A stretch of 64,000 nucleotides of DNA from Isochrysis galbana. Its lineage: Eukaryota; Haptophyta; Isochrysidales; Isochrysidaceae. The stretch is from assembly GCA_018136815.1 (NCBI GenBank), contig CM030934.1, positions 6,178,698-6,242,697 of the forward strand. Reading direction: 5' to 3'. Of the stretch, positions 1-9,274 are shown piece after piece. The first letter of the stretch is position 1; each line of letters opens with the position of its first letter. The translations under genes and the position numbers were made by a program. The notes beneath the pieces were generated by a model. That model saw only the letters and a list, made by a program, of their open reading frames with translations. It was not told the DNA's origin and made no database searches.

Positions 1-1256
1 AATTTCTTCGTCGACGTCTGGTCTCGCTGTTGGCTCAAATGTCGAAGAAGAACCGGCATCCAATGGATCGCCATCGCTCCAGCTACACCGACGTAGGTGC
101 GGCTGCGAAGAGCGCCACGGTGCGGTGAAGGAGAGAGGTTAGCCATGGCCGACTCACGGCCATCCACGACGCAAGTTGGCTGGAGGGGCGGCAGCCCTTT
201 GGTGAGGTACAACCCGGTGGCTTTCTGGTGTCCAGTGCCGTGCTCCCAGGGTTGGACGAATTGGGTCGGGGTCAACCCCCCGACTAAACGGCGAGCTTCC
301 GCATGCATCCGAGGGTTCTCGACCGCTACAAACGGAGCAGTGGCGGAGGCCATTGACTTGAAGACGCGAGCGGCCGACTCAAGAGCGGCACGACGTCCGG
401 GTTCTTGGGAGAGCCATTGACTGCTGACAGCGGAGAGGTACGTGCAGGGCGGGTGGGCGATGACTAGGTCCCAACCTAGGTTTTGGACATGAAGCGCGTC
501 GCCTTGGAAGTGGGGCACGTAATCGATCTCGGAAGGATACAAATCGCACGTAGCTACATCAGCACCGGCGAGTAGGAACATGGAGGAGACGACGCCGCTC
601 GTCTCGCCAACGACGAGAACGCGTGGTGCGTGACAGCCAGACGTCAGCCCGTCTTGGACTCGTTGATCCATCTTCGTGAGCTCAGCGCAAAGCTCATCGA
701 AGTGCTTGGGTAGCGCGGCGGCAGGCGAGGCTAGGGTGCCATTGCGAGGCCGGCGAAGCTCTTGGGCTGCCTCCGTGAGGTGCCGAGGTAATACCACCGC
801 AGAGCCGCTCGCTCGTGCACGAAGAGAGGCGAGAGCGTGGAGAGCGGGTGACGGGGTATCATCACGGGTGCCGACATCGGAGTTGTTTTGAGAGGAATCG
901 AAGGACTGGATCGCGGACGCATTGATCGCTGCCACGCGCATGATGGTGGTGGCAGTGGTATCGAGAGGCAGGCAGTGCTCGGAGGCGGCGACCGGTGGCC
1001 GCAGCGACGTAGGACGAATGGAAGAAGACTCGGATATCGACGACGTAGAGACGGGCTCGGAGGACGGGATTGACGAAGAAACTCGGAGAAGTGGGGTGTC
1101 GGACGGCGGCGACGGACGCCGCGGCCGCGAGACCACCGGTGAGAGACATGAAGGACATGGCTCAGGGACTCGGTTGGGCTGGCTCAATGGGCGTAGAAGC
1201 TCGGTTTGGGAGGCCGCCGTTCCTCGACGTGCAGAGGAGTTGTGGTCACTCTCCAT
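1..1256 (-). CDS. Phage-type DNA (cytosine-5) methyltransferase-like protein, partial at window edge
   Basis: This minus-strand frame is open from the ATG at 1256 to base 1, so the C-terminus lies outside the window. Residues 1 to about 215 are a Ser/Thr/Pro-rich extension. The catalytic part then follows: a Rossmann-like segment VLVVGETSGVVSSMF (base about 615), an acidic CDLYPSE segment, a GWDLVIAHPPCTYLS motif (base about 440) whose Pro-Cys matches the catalytic PC of C5 methyltransferases, a VENPRMH motif (about 320) in the place of the family ENV/ENP motif, and QPWEHGTGHQKATGLYL (about 240). The order and wording match the small DNA methylases of tailed phages and their prophage relatives rather than eukaryotic DNMT1/3. 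It would methylate cytosine in DNA; no targeting signal is visible. Acquisition from a virus or prokaryote is my inference. The start is uncertain because the frame stays open above 1256 towards the N gap. Confidence 0.75.
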   Translation of the reverse strand, partial: MESDHNSSARRGTAASQTELLRPLSQPNRVPEPCPSCLSPVVSRPRRPSPPSDTPLLRVSSSIPSSEPVSTSSISESSSIRPTSLRPPVAASEHCLPLDTTATTIMRVAAINASAIQSFDSSQNNSDVGTRDDTPSPALHALASLRARASGSAVVLPRHLTEAAQELRRPRNGTLASPAAALPKHFDELCAELTKMDQRVQDGLTSGCHAPRVLVVGETSGVVSSMFLLAGADVATCDLYPSEIDYVPHFQGDALHVQNLGWDLVIAHPPCTYLSAVSSQWLSQEPGRRAALESAARVFKSMASATAPFVAVENPRMHAEARRLVGGLTPTQFVQPWEHGTGHQKATGLYLTKGLPPLQPTCVVDGRESAMANLSPSPHRGALRSRTYVGVAGAMAIHWMPVLLRHLSQQRDQTSTKK

Positions 1257-1400
1257 GGTCACGTCGGAAGAGGAGACGTCGTTGCATTCTGTCGTCGGCG
1301 GGGTCGGCGCCGGCGAAAGAAGGGACGTGGCTGTCGTAGAAGCCGGCTGCGGGGAAGGCTGGGGCCAGGGTGGTGGCTCTGCGGCAGCGGCTGGCGTGGG

Positions 1401-1500
1401 NNNNNNNNNNNNNNNNNNNNNNNNNNNNNNNNNNNNNNNNNNNNNNNNNNNNNNNNNNNNNNNNNNNNNNNNNNNNNNNNNNNNNNNNNNNNNNNNNNNN
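1401..1500. other. Assembly gap (100 N)
   Basis: Exactly 100 undetermined bases. The gap interrupts the 3' end of the sialyltransferase gene and hides the spacer to the methyltransferase gene, so gene spacing here is unknown. Confidence 1.
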
Positions 1501-2554
1501 GCAGTCGAATGTATCCACTCGCATTCCAACGTCGGAGCGCTTCTGCATTGCCTTTGAAGTCGTGAAAGTTCGCGTCGCCTGGCCGCTGGTGGTACCATGC
1601 GTCTGAGGCGAAGCGATTGTTGCACTTACCGTTGTTTGACATCCAGTAGTAGTAGCATGCGTCGTCACCCTGCATGGTGCTCATGCCATACACATCAACT
1701 CGATTGCACATGCGTGTGGCCAGCGCGACAGCTGCGACACCCGTAAGAGGAATGGCGTGCTTACGCTGATCGACTACTCGCCGGACTGCCGCGTAGAAAA
1801 CGGGATTAACCTCGTGCCAGTTGGGTTTGCGATTCGCAAAGAGTACGTGTTGGCATGAATACACAAAGGGCCGATCACACAATACCATGAATGTTGTGTT
1901 TGGGAAAATCTGTTCCTCCTTGAAGGACCATCCCGAAGCAGCATGCGGGCTTGCAACGACTCGTATCGTTGTTCGCATGCCGGCCACCGAGGCAAGTCCA
2001 GGTCTCACGACCCCGCTGTTGACTCGCCACACAGCAGTGTGTGCATCGATCTCCGCCCCTAGCTTATGGTGTAACAAAGTTCCCGAGCTGCCAACCACCG
2101 CACAAGAGTCGTATCGTCGCACCGCGGGCAAAGAGGCATTCGCGCGCTTCGCGTAAAGCTCGTCCATCCCGAAGGACCCGAATTTGAAGCCATACGGTGG
2201 CGCATGCTGCATCAACCTCTCGGGATTCTCCTCAAGCATGAACAGTGGCACTCCTTGAAAGAGTCCTGCAGACGAGTTCCTCATGCTATTGCGCTCTCGG
2301 CCTCGACCCCCTATGCCAGCTTGTGTGCGTGTGGTATTCTTACGGGCGAGGCGCTCGCGAAGCCGACTGTGCAGCGTGGAGCCCACATGTCCGCCTGGAG
2401 AGCGGTGAAACTGCGGCTTCCGGCTGCGCTGCTCACGCTCGACAGCCTGGTGGAGCACCTCGAGCTGCGAGTCACTGAAAGCGGGCAGCGCGGCGAGGTC
2501 GAGCCGTGTGCCGCCACCCGCCACGGACGGCTGATTGGCCCAGAATCGCTTCAT
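1501..2554 (-). CDS. GT29-family sialyltransferase-like glycosyltransferase (3' end in gap)
   Basis: About 351 residues are readable before the N gap. The GT29 sialylmotifs occur in order. Motif L is CAVVGSSGTLLHHKLGAEID followed by VWRVNSG. Motif S is around NPVF and PLTGVAAVALATRMC ending in VDVYG. Motif III is the CYYYW stretch, and motif VS is HDF at the end of the readable part (HDFKGNAEAL). The family transfers sialic acid from CMP-sialic acid to glycans in the Golgi lumen, and the VS histidine is the usual catalytic base. The N-terminus starting MKRFWANQ has no transmembrane anchor. Since the frame stays open upstream into the CT-rich tract, an anchor exon upstream is likely or the start is wrong. 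Motif agreement is strong; the acceptor substrate cannot be told, and algal members may use Kdn-type donors. Confidence 0.88.
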
Positions 2555-2616
2555 TCCTCTCTCGGTGCGGGGGCCAGGCCTGCGCTCCGCTGAGAACCCG
2601 CCGCCCCCGAGCTCTC

Positions 2617-2860
2617 TCTCTTCTCCCTCCGCCTCGTCACTCCTCTATTCTCTCTCCTCTCTCCTCTCTTCTCTCTTCTCTCTTCTCTCCTCTCTCCTCT
2701 CTCTCCTCTCCCCTCTCCCCTCTCTCCTCTCTCCTCTCTTCTCTCTTCAATCTCGCTTCTTCTCCTTTATTCTCTGTTCTCTTCTCCCTGGCGTTGTTCT
2801 TACGTACTCTCCAAATGCTCCTCTCCTCTTCCCCCCTCTCTCTGTTTCTCTCCCTCCCCC
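2617..2860. repeat. CT-rich low-complexity tract (CTCTC/CTCTT)
   Basis: A nearly pure pyrimidine tract dominated by CTCTCCTCT and CTCTTCT units lies directly upstream of the sialyltransferase start, so on that gene's strand it is a GA-rich leader or promoter tract. Confidence 0.85.
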
Positions 2861-3147
2861 CCGCCCCCTCTCCCATTACACTAAACTCTGTGTATATTTC
2901 TCTCCTTTGATCATCTCCTGCCCATCCTTCGCTCCGAAGCGAGGAGGAAGCAGGCGGGTTATGTTTGTCTAGTTTACAGACTCCGAGGCACCACATACTT
3001 TACAAGTAGGAGTACTTTACTCCTAGGAGTACTGCCCCCCTCCCCTTGAGATGATGGTGCGCAGTTCTATTGGGAGTACGTTAGAACTTATAGTTATAGC
3101 GTCGCATGACATCTTGTTAGCTAGCATTCCCTCTCTCTACTTTAGCC

Positions 3148-3246
3148 ACATACACCGGACGAGCCATGCGCCAACCGCGCACACTCCCATCGCGGGGGAG
3201 GGGCTCCGTTGCCGTCGACGGGCGTACGGTCCCACAGCACTAAGGT
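3148..3246. repeat. Dispersed repeat of about 97 bp (copy 1)
   Basis: It begins ACACCGGACGAGCCATGCG and ends near GCACTAAGGT. A second copy lies at 58568-58665 in the same orientation with scattered substitutions. There is no coding signal. Confidence 0.8.
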
Positions 3247-3254
3247 AATACTGA

Positions 3255-3690
3255 CAACAACAATTAACTTCTTAATAGTCTCACCGCACACGCGGCCGTG
3301 GACCCTCTACTTTCTACTCACGCAGCAAAACTTTCTACACCCCCAATCCGCCGGCCCTTTCCCCCCCGCCATCAGGCGACTCCCCCCCGTGCACTACTAG
3401 GGGGATAGGGGAAAAGGGCTTAGATATGGTCGGTGGCCCGCGCCCGCGCCCCCCCCCCGGTGATCCGTTCTCCCCTTCTCCTCCTACCTCCTATGCCTAC
3501 CGGGCTGGCGGCGTCCTAAGTCCCGACTTCTCCTGTAAACAGGTGCGGGACTTACATCTTTTTCGGTGGGCGGAGCTCTCGCTCCGCCCACCCCCTTCTC
3601 CGCGCTCCCTCTCCTCTCTCCTGCGGCACGCGCGATGGCGTGCCTGCGCCAGGCCTGCAGCTGCTTGCTGGCGACCCCTGGAGGCTCCTC
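3255..3690 (-). repeat. Retroelement-associated repeat module with a 12-bp-arm hairpin (copy 1)
   Basis: Read on the minus strand it matches 62860-63310 on the plus strand: the hairpin GGTGGGCGGAGC/GCTCCGCCCACC (here 3565-3592, loop TCTC), then AAGTCCCG...CGGGACT, then a stretch with GTGCACGG and GTCGCCTGATGGCGGG, ending in GGTGAGACTATTAAGAAG. A partial third copy is at 17885-18075. It looks like the untranslated part of a non-LTR element or a derived short element. Confidence 0.75.
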
Positions 3691-4049
3691 CATCCGAAGA
3701 GGTCCCCTCGTGAAAGTCACTTTTACACACCCACATGATTGAGACGATGGGGCTCCTCTGCTACACGTCTAACTGCGCAAGTCTCTGCTACACGTCTAAT
3801 TGCGCAAGCATCTGCGGAGACAACCTGGTCCAGAAGAAACCTTGCCGACGCTCCTCCCTCTGTCTGAGGTATGGCATCGAGCACATGGGTCGATTGCAAG
3901 CATTTTCCCGCCCAATCAGTGTGACCCATTGCCGATGTCGAGGGTGGAGAACCCCCAAACCTCGTCTGTGGAACACACTCTTGGGATTCAACCGGCATAC
4001 ATCCCCATCGATCCTCGAGTTCTGCCGCTCCGATCGCAGAGCGCGCACC
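3691..4049. other. No gene seen; contains a tandem duplication of about 30 bp
   Basis: A direct duplication around CTCTGCTACACGTCTAA occurs at about 3757-3810. The small open frames have no recognisable family features. Confidence 0.5.
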
Positions 4050-4100
4050 GCGTAAATGCAGAATACAGGTTTCGTTACACGTCTATAGGGTGATGGAACG
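4050..4100. repeat. Flank motif shared by the two AT-rich gene islands (copy 1)
   Basis: It contains AAATGCAGAATACAGGTTTC and TTACACGTCTATAGGGTG. A near copy is at 42145-42198. In both places a minus-strand AT-rich gene follows within 100 bp. Confidence 0.7.
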
Positions 4101-4139
4101 GGTTTGGTCCGTGTTCTTACATAACGTCAACGTGACCTT

Positions 4140-4583
4140 CTAGCGTGGGGGGGTTCGCATCTTTTGTTCATACAACTTTCGCGATACTGACAACACCCTC
4201 CGCACCAATGTAGTTACATCGTTCTTGAAATTTTCATCTATCATAATCGCATTCAAATCATGTTCATTTGGATTCTGAATGTTCTTCATCTGATGTTTTA
4301 ACCCCACTTTCTCGGCAATTTGCGTGAGCTGATCGTAATTAACATACCCTCTATCGAAACGCCTGAATGATATGTATGCCCTGATGAACTTGCCGTATTT
4401 GTCATCATCAAGCTTATTCACGAATTTTTCGTACAGCTCCTTCTCCTTGTTGTTATTCAGAGCTCGATCAATTTCGTACCGTCACGCCCAATTGTCGGAT
4501 GCCGTGCTCGTAAGGATATCCTTGATATTGTCCGGATTTAGTACTGTTGAGTAATATATGTCAACATCGCTAGTGCTGGGCAT
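4140..4583 (-). pseudogene. AT-rich virus-like small gene with one in-frame stop
   Basis: From the ATG at 4583 the frame encodes about 147 residues down to the stop at 4140, broken once by a TGA after the residues SDNWA (about base 4482). The downstream 93 codons stay open. The product is hydrophilic and Lys/Asn/Asp-rich (for example LNNNKEKELYEKFVNKLDDD). The base composition is far poorer in GC than the surroundings. The style of protein and composition recalls genes of large DNA viruses or polinton-like elements of algae. I do not recognise the family, so the viral origin is inference. A single C-to-T change of an Arg codon could have produced the TGA. It shares its left flank with the island at 42210. 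Confidence 0.5.
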
Positions 4584-4712
4584 GTATGATAGTATCGTAT
4601 AATAGTATCGTACATATTTTTGTGTCACGCACCAACTCGAGCGGGATGCATCAGTCCTCTTGCCAAACGAGTGGGTTGGATAGCGCTACCCTCATGATCC
4701 CCACGATCCTCC

Positions 4713-4890
4713 GCGATTGAACGCTTTTCCATGCGGTGGGGGTGATGGCGATTGAACGCGTTCCACGTGTAGGCTGATGGTGATTGAACGCTTTTCCATG
4801 CGGTGGGGGTGATGGTGATTGAACGCGTTCCACGTGTAGGCTGATGGTGATTGAACGCTTTTCCATGCGGTGGGTGATGGTGATTGAGCG
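4713..4890. repeat. 67-bp tandem repeat, about 2.6 copies
   Basis: The unit is two-part: TGATTGAACGCTTTTCC plus ATGCGGTGGGGGTGATGG, then TGATTGAACGCGTTCC plus ACGTGTAGGCTGATGG. Repeat starts are near 4714, 4781 and 4848. Long minus-strand open frames across it are a by-product of the repeat, since 67 is not a multiple of three. Confidence 0.9.
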
Positions 4891-4964
4891 CTTCTCGCCT
4901 CCGCGCCAGCACCAAGCCCCATATACCCAGGAACCGCCCGGCCAGCGACGCCAACCGCGCCGCG

Positions 4965-5400
4965 CGACAAGAGGGTGCAACCTCAGGTTTGGTTGTTTTT
5001 TCAGCAACCCCCCCGTATATGTGGTATAAGTTCGACCCCGCGAAGGAGCTTCGGCCCATCCAGCGCCTCCGCCCGCCGCCGAGCGCCGAGCATCTGGCTG
5101 CCGACCACCGACCACACGAAGGTGCGGATGCGCTGGAAACACGCCCAATGAGCGAACACGACAGCGGTGCCACAGAAGGGAAGATAACGTTGGAGGAACT
5201 AACAGACACCATCACCCAAATAGGGAGCGGCAAAAGCGCGGGACCAGACGCGCTACCACCTCCTTGGCGAGCTATGACGATGCCGCGATCTGCCAATTCA
5301 CCTTCACGCGGATGCTCCAGCTCATTCACAAGGTTGCCGGCCAAGCGGCGGTGACGGGGACGAAATGCATCATGGACACCCCGGGTGCATCGCTTGCCTT
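4965..5400 (+). pseudogene. Degenerate LINE fragment (reverse transcriptase N-terminal end)
   Basis: Starting with the GAGGGTGCAACCTCAGG motif seen in other retroelement scraps (6782 and 60088), a plus-strand frame reads EELTDTITQIGSGKSAGPD at about 5190-5250, the typical start of a LINE reverse transcriptase (I..I..GKSAGPD). A frameshift follows at about 5258, after which a different frame continues with FTFTRMLQLIHKVAG. The piece is short and broken. Confidence 0.6.
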
Positions 5401-5625
5401 GTGCTTTGCAGCAAATGGCGTCGAATTTGCGTGAAGTCTTTCGGAAGACGTCGCCATCCGCCCTGCGTTCCGGCCGTCGACGATGGTTGCATTTCTTCAA
5501 CTCGGCCAGCGGGCATGGTTGCATTCTTCGACGCGGGGGGGTCGATCTGCCCAAGGAACGGGCGCCCCAACGGCGGTGAAAGAAACACGTCGTTTAAAAG
5601 AACTCTTCTTGTGTAAAGAGGCGAC

Positions 5626-5928
5626 ATGGCGTGGTACTATTGGGTCTTTGGCATTGTACCCCTGGGTATCTTCGCTAGCTTTAGCTTTGTAATCATCTTC
5701 GTAATTGTACTACTAATTGGAGGAATCGTTGAGGCATTCCTACGTAAAAAGGAAAAAACAATAAAACAACTGAGCGTTAGTACCACTACTGCCACTAGCC
5801 CGGTACTATCACGACACCCCTCAGCGCACTTGCCCGCACGCCTTGAAGTGATGGCACAGACACATACTCATATGTCATATGCATCCCTACAAATCTCCCC
5901 CCTCGCAAACCCCCGGCTCCCATTATAA
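5626..5928 (+). CDS. Small membrane protein ORF in an AT-richer pocket
   Basis: 100 codons from the ATG at 5626. The N-terminal 40 residues are strongly hydrophobic (WYYWVFGIVPLGIF, then FVIIFVIVLLIGGIV), giving one long or two short membrane spans, followed by a basic segment RKKEKTIKQ. The first 150 bases are AT-richer than the neighbours and the rest is GC-rich and featureless, so the real gene may end early or have been joined to host DNA. No family is recognised. Together with 4140-4583 it may belong to one inserted element. Confidence 0.35.
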   Translation: MAWYYWVFGIVPLGIFASFSFVIIFVIVLLIGGIVEAFLRKKEKTIKQLSVSTTTATSPVLSRHPSAHLPARLEVMAQTHTHMSYASLQISPLANPRLPL

Positions 5929-6244
5929 CTCCCCACAAGTTACAATGGGGGAAAACCCAGTGAGGCGGACCGACCTACGTCGGGCGACTCACCGGGGAAA
6001 AGCACCGGGGGGGGGGAGGGACCTCTCGTCGAGAAGCAGAACGGCCCTTACAGCTCGCGCCGCGAGCAGTCCTCGAAGAAATAAATGACTGCGCCCCCCG
6101 ATACCTGCCACAAGGACGTCTTGAGCCATTCCCTTCCTCTCTTCCTCCTGTCGCCAGCCGCCCCCCTTCGCCCGTTTGCTAACGCAAACGGGGCCCGTTT
6201 CTTACCACACTCCATCGGGGGGGGTGCAAAACCCCCCCTCTCCC
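5929..6244. other. No gene seen
   Basis: GC-rich spacer with poly-G and poly-C runs leading into the short interspersed repeat at 6245. Confidence 0.5.
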
Positions 6245-6686
6245 TCTCTCCGTTCTCCTCCACCTGTGTCCCTGCGGCGCGTCGCCATGCGGCGCGCCAC
6301 GGCCTGCTCTGAGAGGTCCTTTGGGGGCTCCCAGAGGGCCAGCCATGGCAGCTCAGTCAGGGGGCAGTGGAGGCTGGGGCTCAGCCCCTGGCCCCCCCTG
6401 CCTCTCCCACGCTTGCCTCGCTGGCCATGGGAGCCGCCCAGAGGCATCTGTCTGCCTGGCGACCAGGGAAGGGGGGGGGGTCAGCTCGAGGGCAGGCCCA
6501 CGCAGGGCGTGGGAGTGCGAATCACGGCCCGCGCCCACTAGGGGTCTGGGCCAGTGTGGTGATTGCCCAGCCCCTGCCAAAGGGCAGGGGCTGTGGTTGA
6601 TTGTATCGGCCCACCCCTGGGGGTGTCCGCGATGGAGAGAGGGGGGCGCGAGGCCCCCATTGTCCCCTACTTATAAAAGTAGGTTG
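6245..6686 (+). repeat. Short interspersed element, hairpin end type 1 (copy 1)
   Basis: The head carries GGGGGCAGTGGAGGCTGGGG and CAGCCCCTGGCCCC. The tail carries GGGGGCGCGAGGCCCCC and ends in the hairpin CCTACTTATAAAAGTAGG (6666-6683). Matching copies: 19735-20080 (+), 25911-26115 (-) and a head-only copy at 26310-26505 (-). There is no coding capacity; this is likely a non-autonomous element. Confidence 0.8.
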
Positions 6687-7259
6687 TAAAAAGGAAAAAA
6701 AGCTTAGACGGTGATACCTCCACTCAATAAATCGGGGGTCAATAAAAGTTATATACCAAAATAGACACTAACAGTGTAACAAAAAAAGGGAACCTCAAGT
6801 TGCACCCTCTCAAGCCCCAAGCCCAAGCCGCGTCGAAATCGGCTGTCGCGGCGCCCGATAGCACGCGCGCTAACGTGCGCCGCCGGAGGCCGGAGAGCCC
6901 AACTTCGAACCGAGCCCGGGCGCGCTGCAAGACCGTTCTCGTTCCTCAGCCTGGTGTCCGGCCCCCTGGAGCCGGAGGGCAGTTGGCAGCGCCCGGGGGC
7001 GCGAGGGGGAGGGCACGAGAGGCGCCTCCCCCCATGTGAACTACGTAAATATGAACTTAGTTTACCGTATTGCGTGCACATGGCACGTAGCATGTCATGT
7101 GCTGAATGTCAAGTAGCTGCATGAATGTGCAAGGGATGTGGTGCGAGAACACCGCAGTCCGCAGTCGTGGCCACCCCACGCCTACTAGGTGTTCGGGGTG
7201 TTGGTGTCTACTCCATCTAGCCAAAAATGCTTTCGACTGAAGGCAACTGAGATGGAGAT
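6687..7259. repeat. Mosaic of repeat scraps, including hairpin end type 2 at 7030-7062
   Basis: 6775-6812 (minus) carries the GAGGGTGCAACTTGAGGTTC motif also present at 4970 and 60088. 6870-6935 (minus) matches the GGTTCGAAGTTGGGCTCTCC part of the 203-bp tandem repeat at 9.4 kb. 7030-7062 carries the tail CATGTGAACTACGTAAATAT...ACTTAGT of hairpin type 2. No gene is seen. Confidence 0.6.
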
Positions 7260-8126
7260 TCAACGCTTTCTCTTCTTCTTGAGCGCAGCCGCGGATTCCT
7301 TCCCTGCTGCAGACAGTTGCAGAGACGGCCCAGCAGGCGCAGCCGGATCACATTTCAGGAGAGTGCGCCCCTCCATGTCTAGTAGCACGTAGTCTAGTGA
7401 GAGGTGAGATTTTCGGACACTGGCTACGGTTGCACGCTCAACGACGATTCGGGGCGCACGACCAAAGCTCTGGCGGTCAAGACATCGCAGAACGTCAGCT
7501 CGCACCTCAAGCATCGATTTTACAAGCAATCCACAGCGTGGAAGTGACCAGAGCCATGAGGTACCCTCGACGGCGGGAGCCTCGCCGAGGCCAGCCACCG
7601 CCATGGATCGGAGAGGTACAAGCCAACCGCGCCTCACCAAAATAGCTGCCATCCCCTGCGCGGCAGTCGCGGGATCACCAGCGATCCTGGTCGCGAGTTC
7701 TTTATTCTCGAGTAGCTTGTTCACAATGTCGGCTTCCTCAACGCGCGACCGGGTGCACTGTCGGATCAAATGGATGGCAAGCGCCAGTGCTCGCTTGTCC
7801 TCGGGTTCCGTGGCCGCGTCCCTTTCCACACACATGACCGCTTGGACGTCATCCCCACGAACAATCAGGGACTCATCTCTGAGTGCAGCTGGCAGCTGCA
7901 AAACAAGCAACGAGCCTGCTGTGCGCTTCTCTTCTAGCTCTCGATCGACCGCAGTCCTGTTCCGAACGATCGCGTAGATTTGCGCCAGCGTCGACACGGG
8001 GAGCGCACGACCGCACAGGCGGGCGCCAATAGGGCAACTATTGACTAGCAGCATGAGCGCTGCCTCGAGGTCGGAGGGTGCAGAGGCGGCGAGCAGCGCG
8101 TCGTCGTCCAGCTCTCCCTGGGCCAT
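7260..8126 (-). CDS. STK19: STK19-like winged-helix nuclear protein
   Basis: A single-exon gene of 288 residues with ATG at 8126. The sequence matches the STK19 family. Near residue 40 is PVSTLAQIYAIVRNRTAVDR, the family hallmark around 'Q-Y-x-I-V-x-N-R-T-x-V-D-R'. Then come a helical winged-helix-like middle, a WLWSLPRCGLLVKSMLEVR segment corresponding to 'W-x-x-P-x-x-G-x-x-V-K', and a C-terminal VLLDMEGRTLLKC strand pair. STK19 is now regarded as a DNA-binding factor in transcription-coupled nucleotide excision repair rather than a kinase, and no kinase motifs are seen here. The C-terminus ends in KKKRKR, a plausible nuclear localisation signal. Length is close to the roughly 250-residue animal protein core. 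Confidence 0.85.
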   Translation of the reverse strand: MAQGELDDDALLAASAPSDLEAALMLLVNSCPIGARLCGRALPVSTLAQIYAIVRNRTAVDRELEEKRTAGSLLVLQLPAALRDESLIVRGDDVQAVMCVERDAATEPEDKRALALAIHLIRQCTRSRVEEADIVNKLLENKELATRIAGDPATAAQGMAAILVRRGWLVPLRSMAVAGLGEAPAVEGTSWLWSLPRCGLLVKSMLEVRADVLRCLDRQSFGRAPRIVVERATVASVRKSHLSLDYVLLDMEGRTLLKCDPAAPAGPSLQLSAAGKESAAALKKKRKR

Positions 8127-9274
8127 CGCCTCGCCACCGCAGACGACCGAAAATGGGGTCGCCTTACAGCCGAGGCACCAAAATTAGACCTTCCTGTTTG
8201 GCCCAGCGGCCCAGCGGCCCTATGTATCCTATGTTCCTATGTTGCATGTTGGGCCGTTGGGCCCAACCAGAGTGACCAGTGACTGCGAGAAGAGCGGTGT
8301 AGATCGTAGATCAGAGTAACCATAGGAGGCTACTAGCACAACGAATCGGTGACGATGCCAAGTTTTCACGCTACAATTACAACGGAAGGGTACCACTTCA
8401 CCACTCCGCACCAGGGCGTATGGGTTCACGTTGACACGCCCTCGAGGGCCCATTACAGTAGCTTGGGCAAGGTGTTAACCCATCTGGCCTCTTACAAGTG
8501 TTGACGCAGGGCACAACAAGTGTTGACACGGTGTTGACGCACTTCCACTCGTCACTGTTGCGGTTGCAGGTTGCTGATTCTGCTTGCTTTAGCGGGCAGC
8601 GCGGCAGCGCGCGCGAGGGAATGCGCGGTCAAATGACAAAATGCCTATCGGGACACGCGCAAGGGGAACGCGCAGGCGACGCGCAGCGCGCAACATGAGC
8701 GTCGGCCGGTCGGTCGCGCGCAGCGAGTGCGGCGAGCAGCCGGTCCACGGCCGCGAAGGCGGCGGCGGGCACCTGTCACCTGTTGTATTCCTGCCCATCT
8801 GAAGACTGTAGGCATGAATATTCGCGTAAGGTACGCGCTCATAATTACAATTGAACAGTTCCCCGTGTTGCCACTAACGCACAAGGCACACAGATTCGGA
8901 TTCCCCATGGTCTCAAGTCCAGGTTTGCAGATTTTGGTCTCGAAATTTGCGATTCGAATTTTGTTTTTGCTGTTACTATAATTGTTGGCTCGTTTAAGGT
9001 AATAAACCGGCCTGACTTCGACTTCTCGTTCTGCAGTCGCTCTGCGAGACTCTCTCTCTCTCTCTCTCTCCGTCCGCATCTCCTCGGCCGACGACAGGAA
9101 GATTCGTCCAAAACATTCTCCGGTCCCAAGATATCTCGTGGGGGGTCTCTCCGCGCTCCACCAACGCGAGGATTTTGGACAGAGGAGCAGCTGCAATCAC
9201 AATCGAAAAGCGCCGACACGGCGCCCTCCGGGGGGACACGCGTCGCGGGAAGCAGGGAATGTTACGCTAGTCTA
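8127..9274. other. Intergenic, no gene recognised
   Basis: Contains a short (CT)n tract at 9052-9070, a cluster of GTGTTGACG-type repeats at about 8500-8540 and AT-richer pockets around 8830-9000. Open frames on either strand look random. Confidence 0.5.

Noticed and set aside
1259-1500. Extension of the sialyltransferase frame through the N gap to 1259
   Set aside because: The frame on the far side of the 100-N gap is arbitrary, and the downstream part is Arg/Pro-rich junk overlapping the methyltransferase gene region.
4625-5554. Long minus-strand open frame (309 codons) over the 67-bp tandem repeat
   Set aside because: It is open only because the repeat lacks stops; composition is repeat-like and it overlaps a LINE fragment on the other strand.
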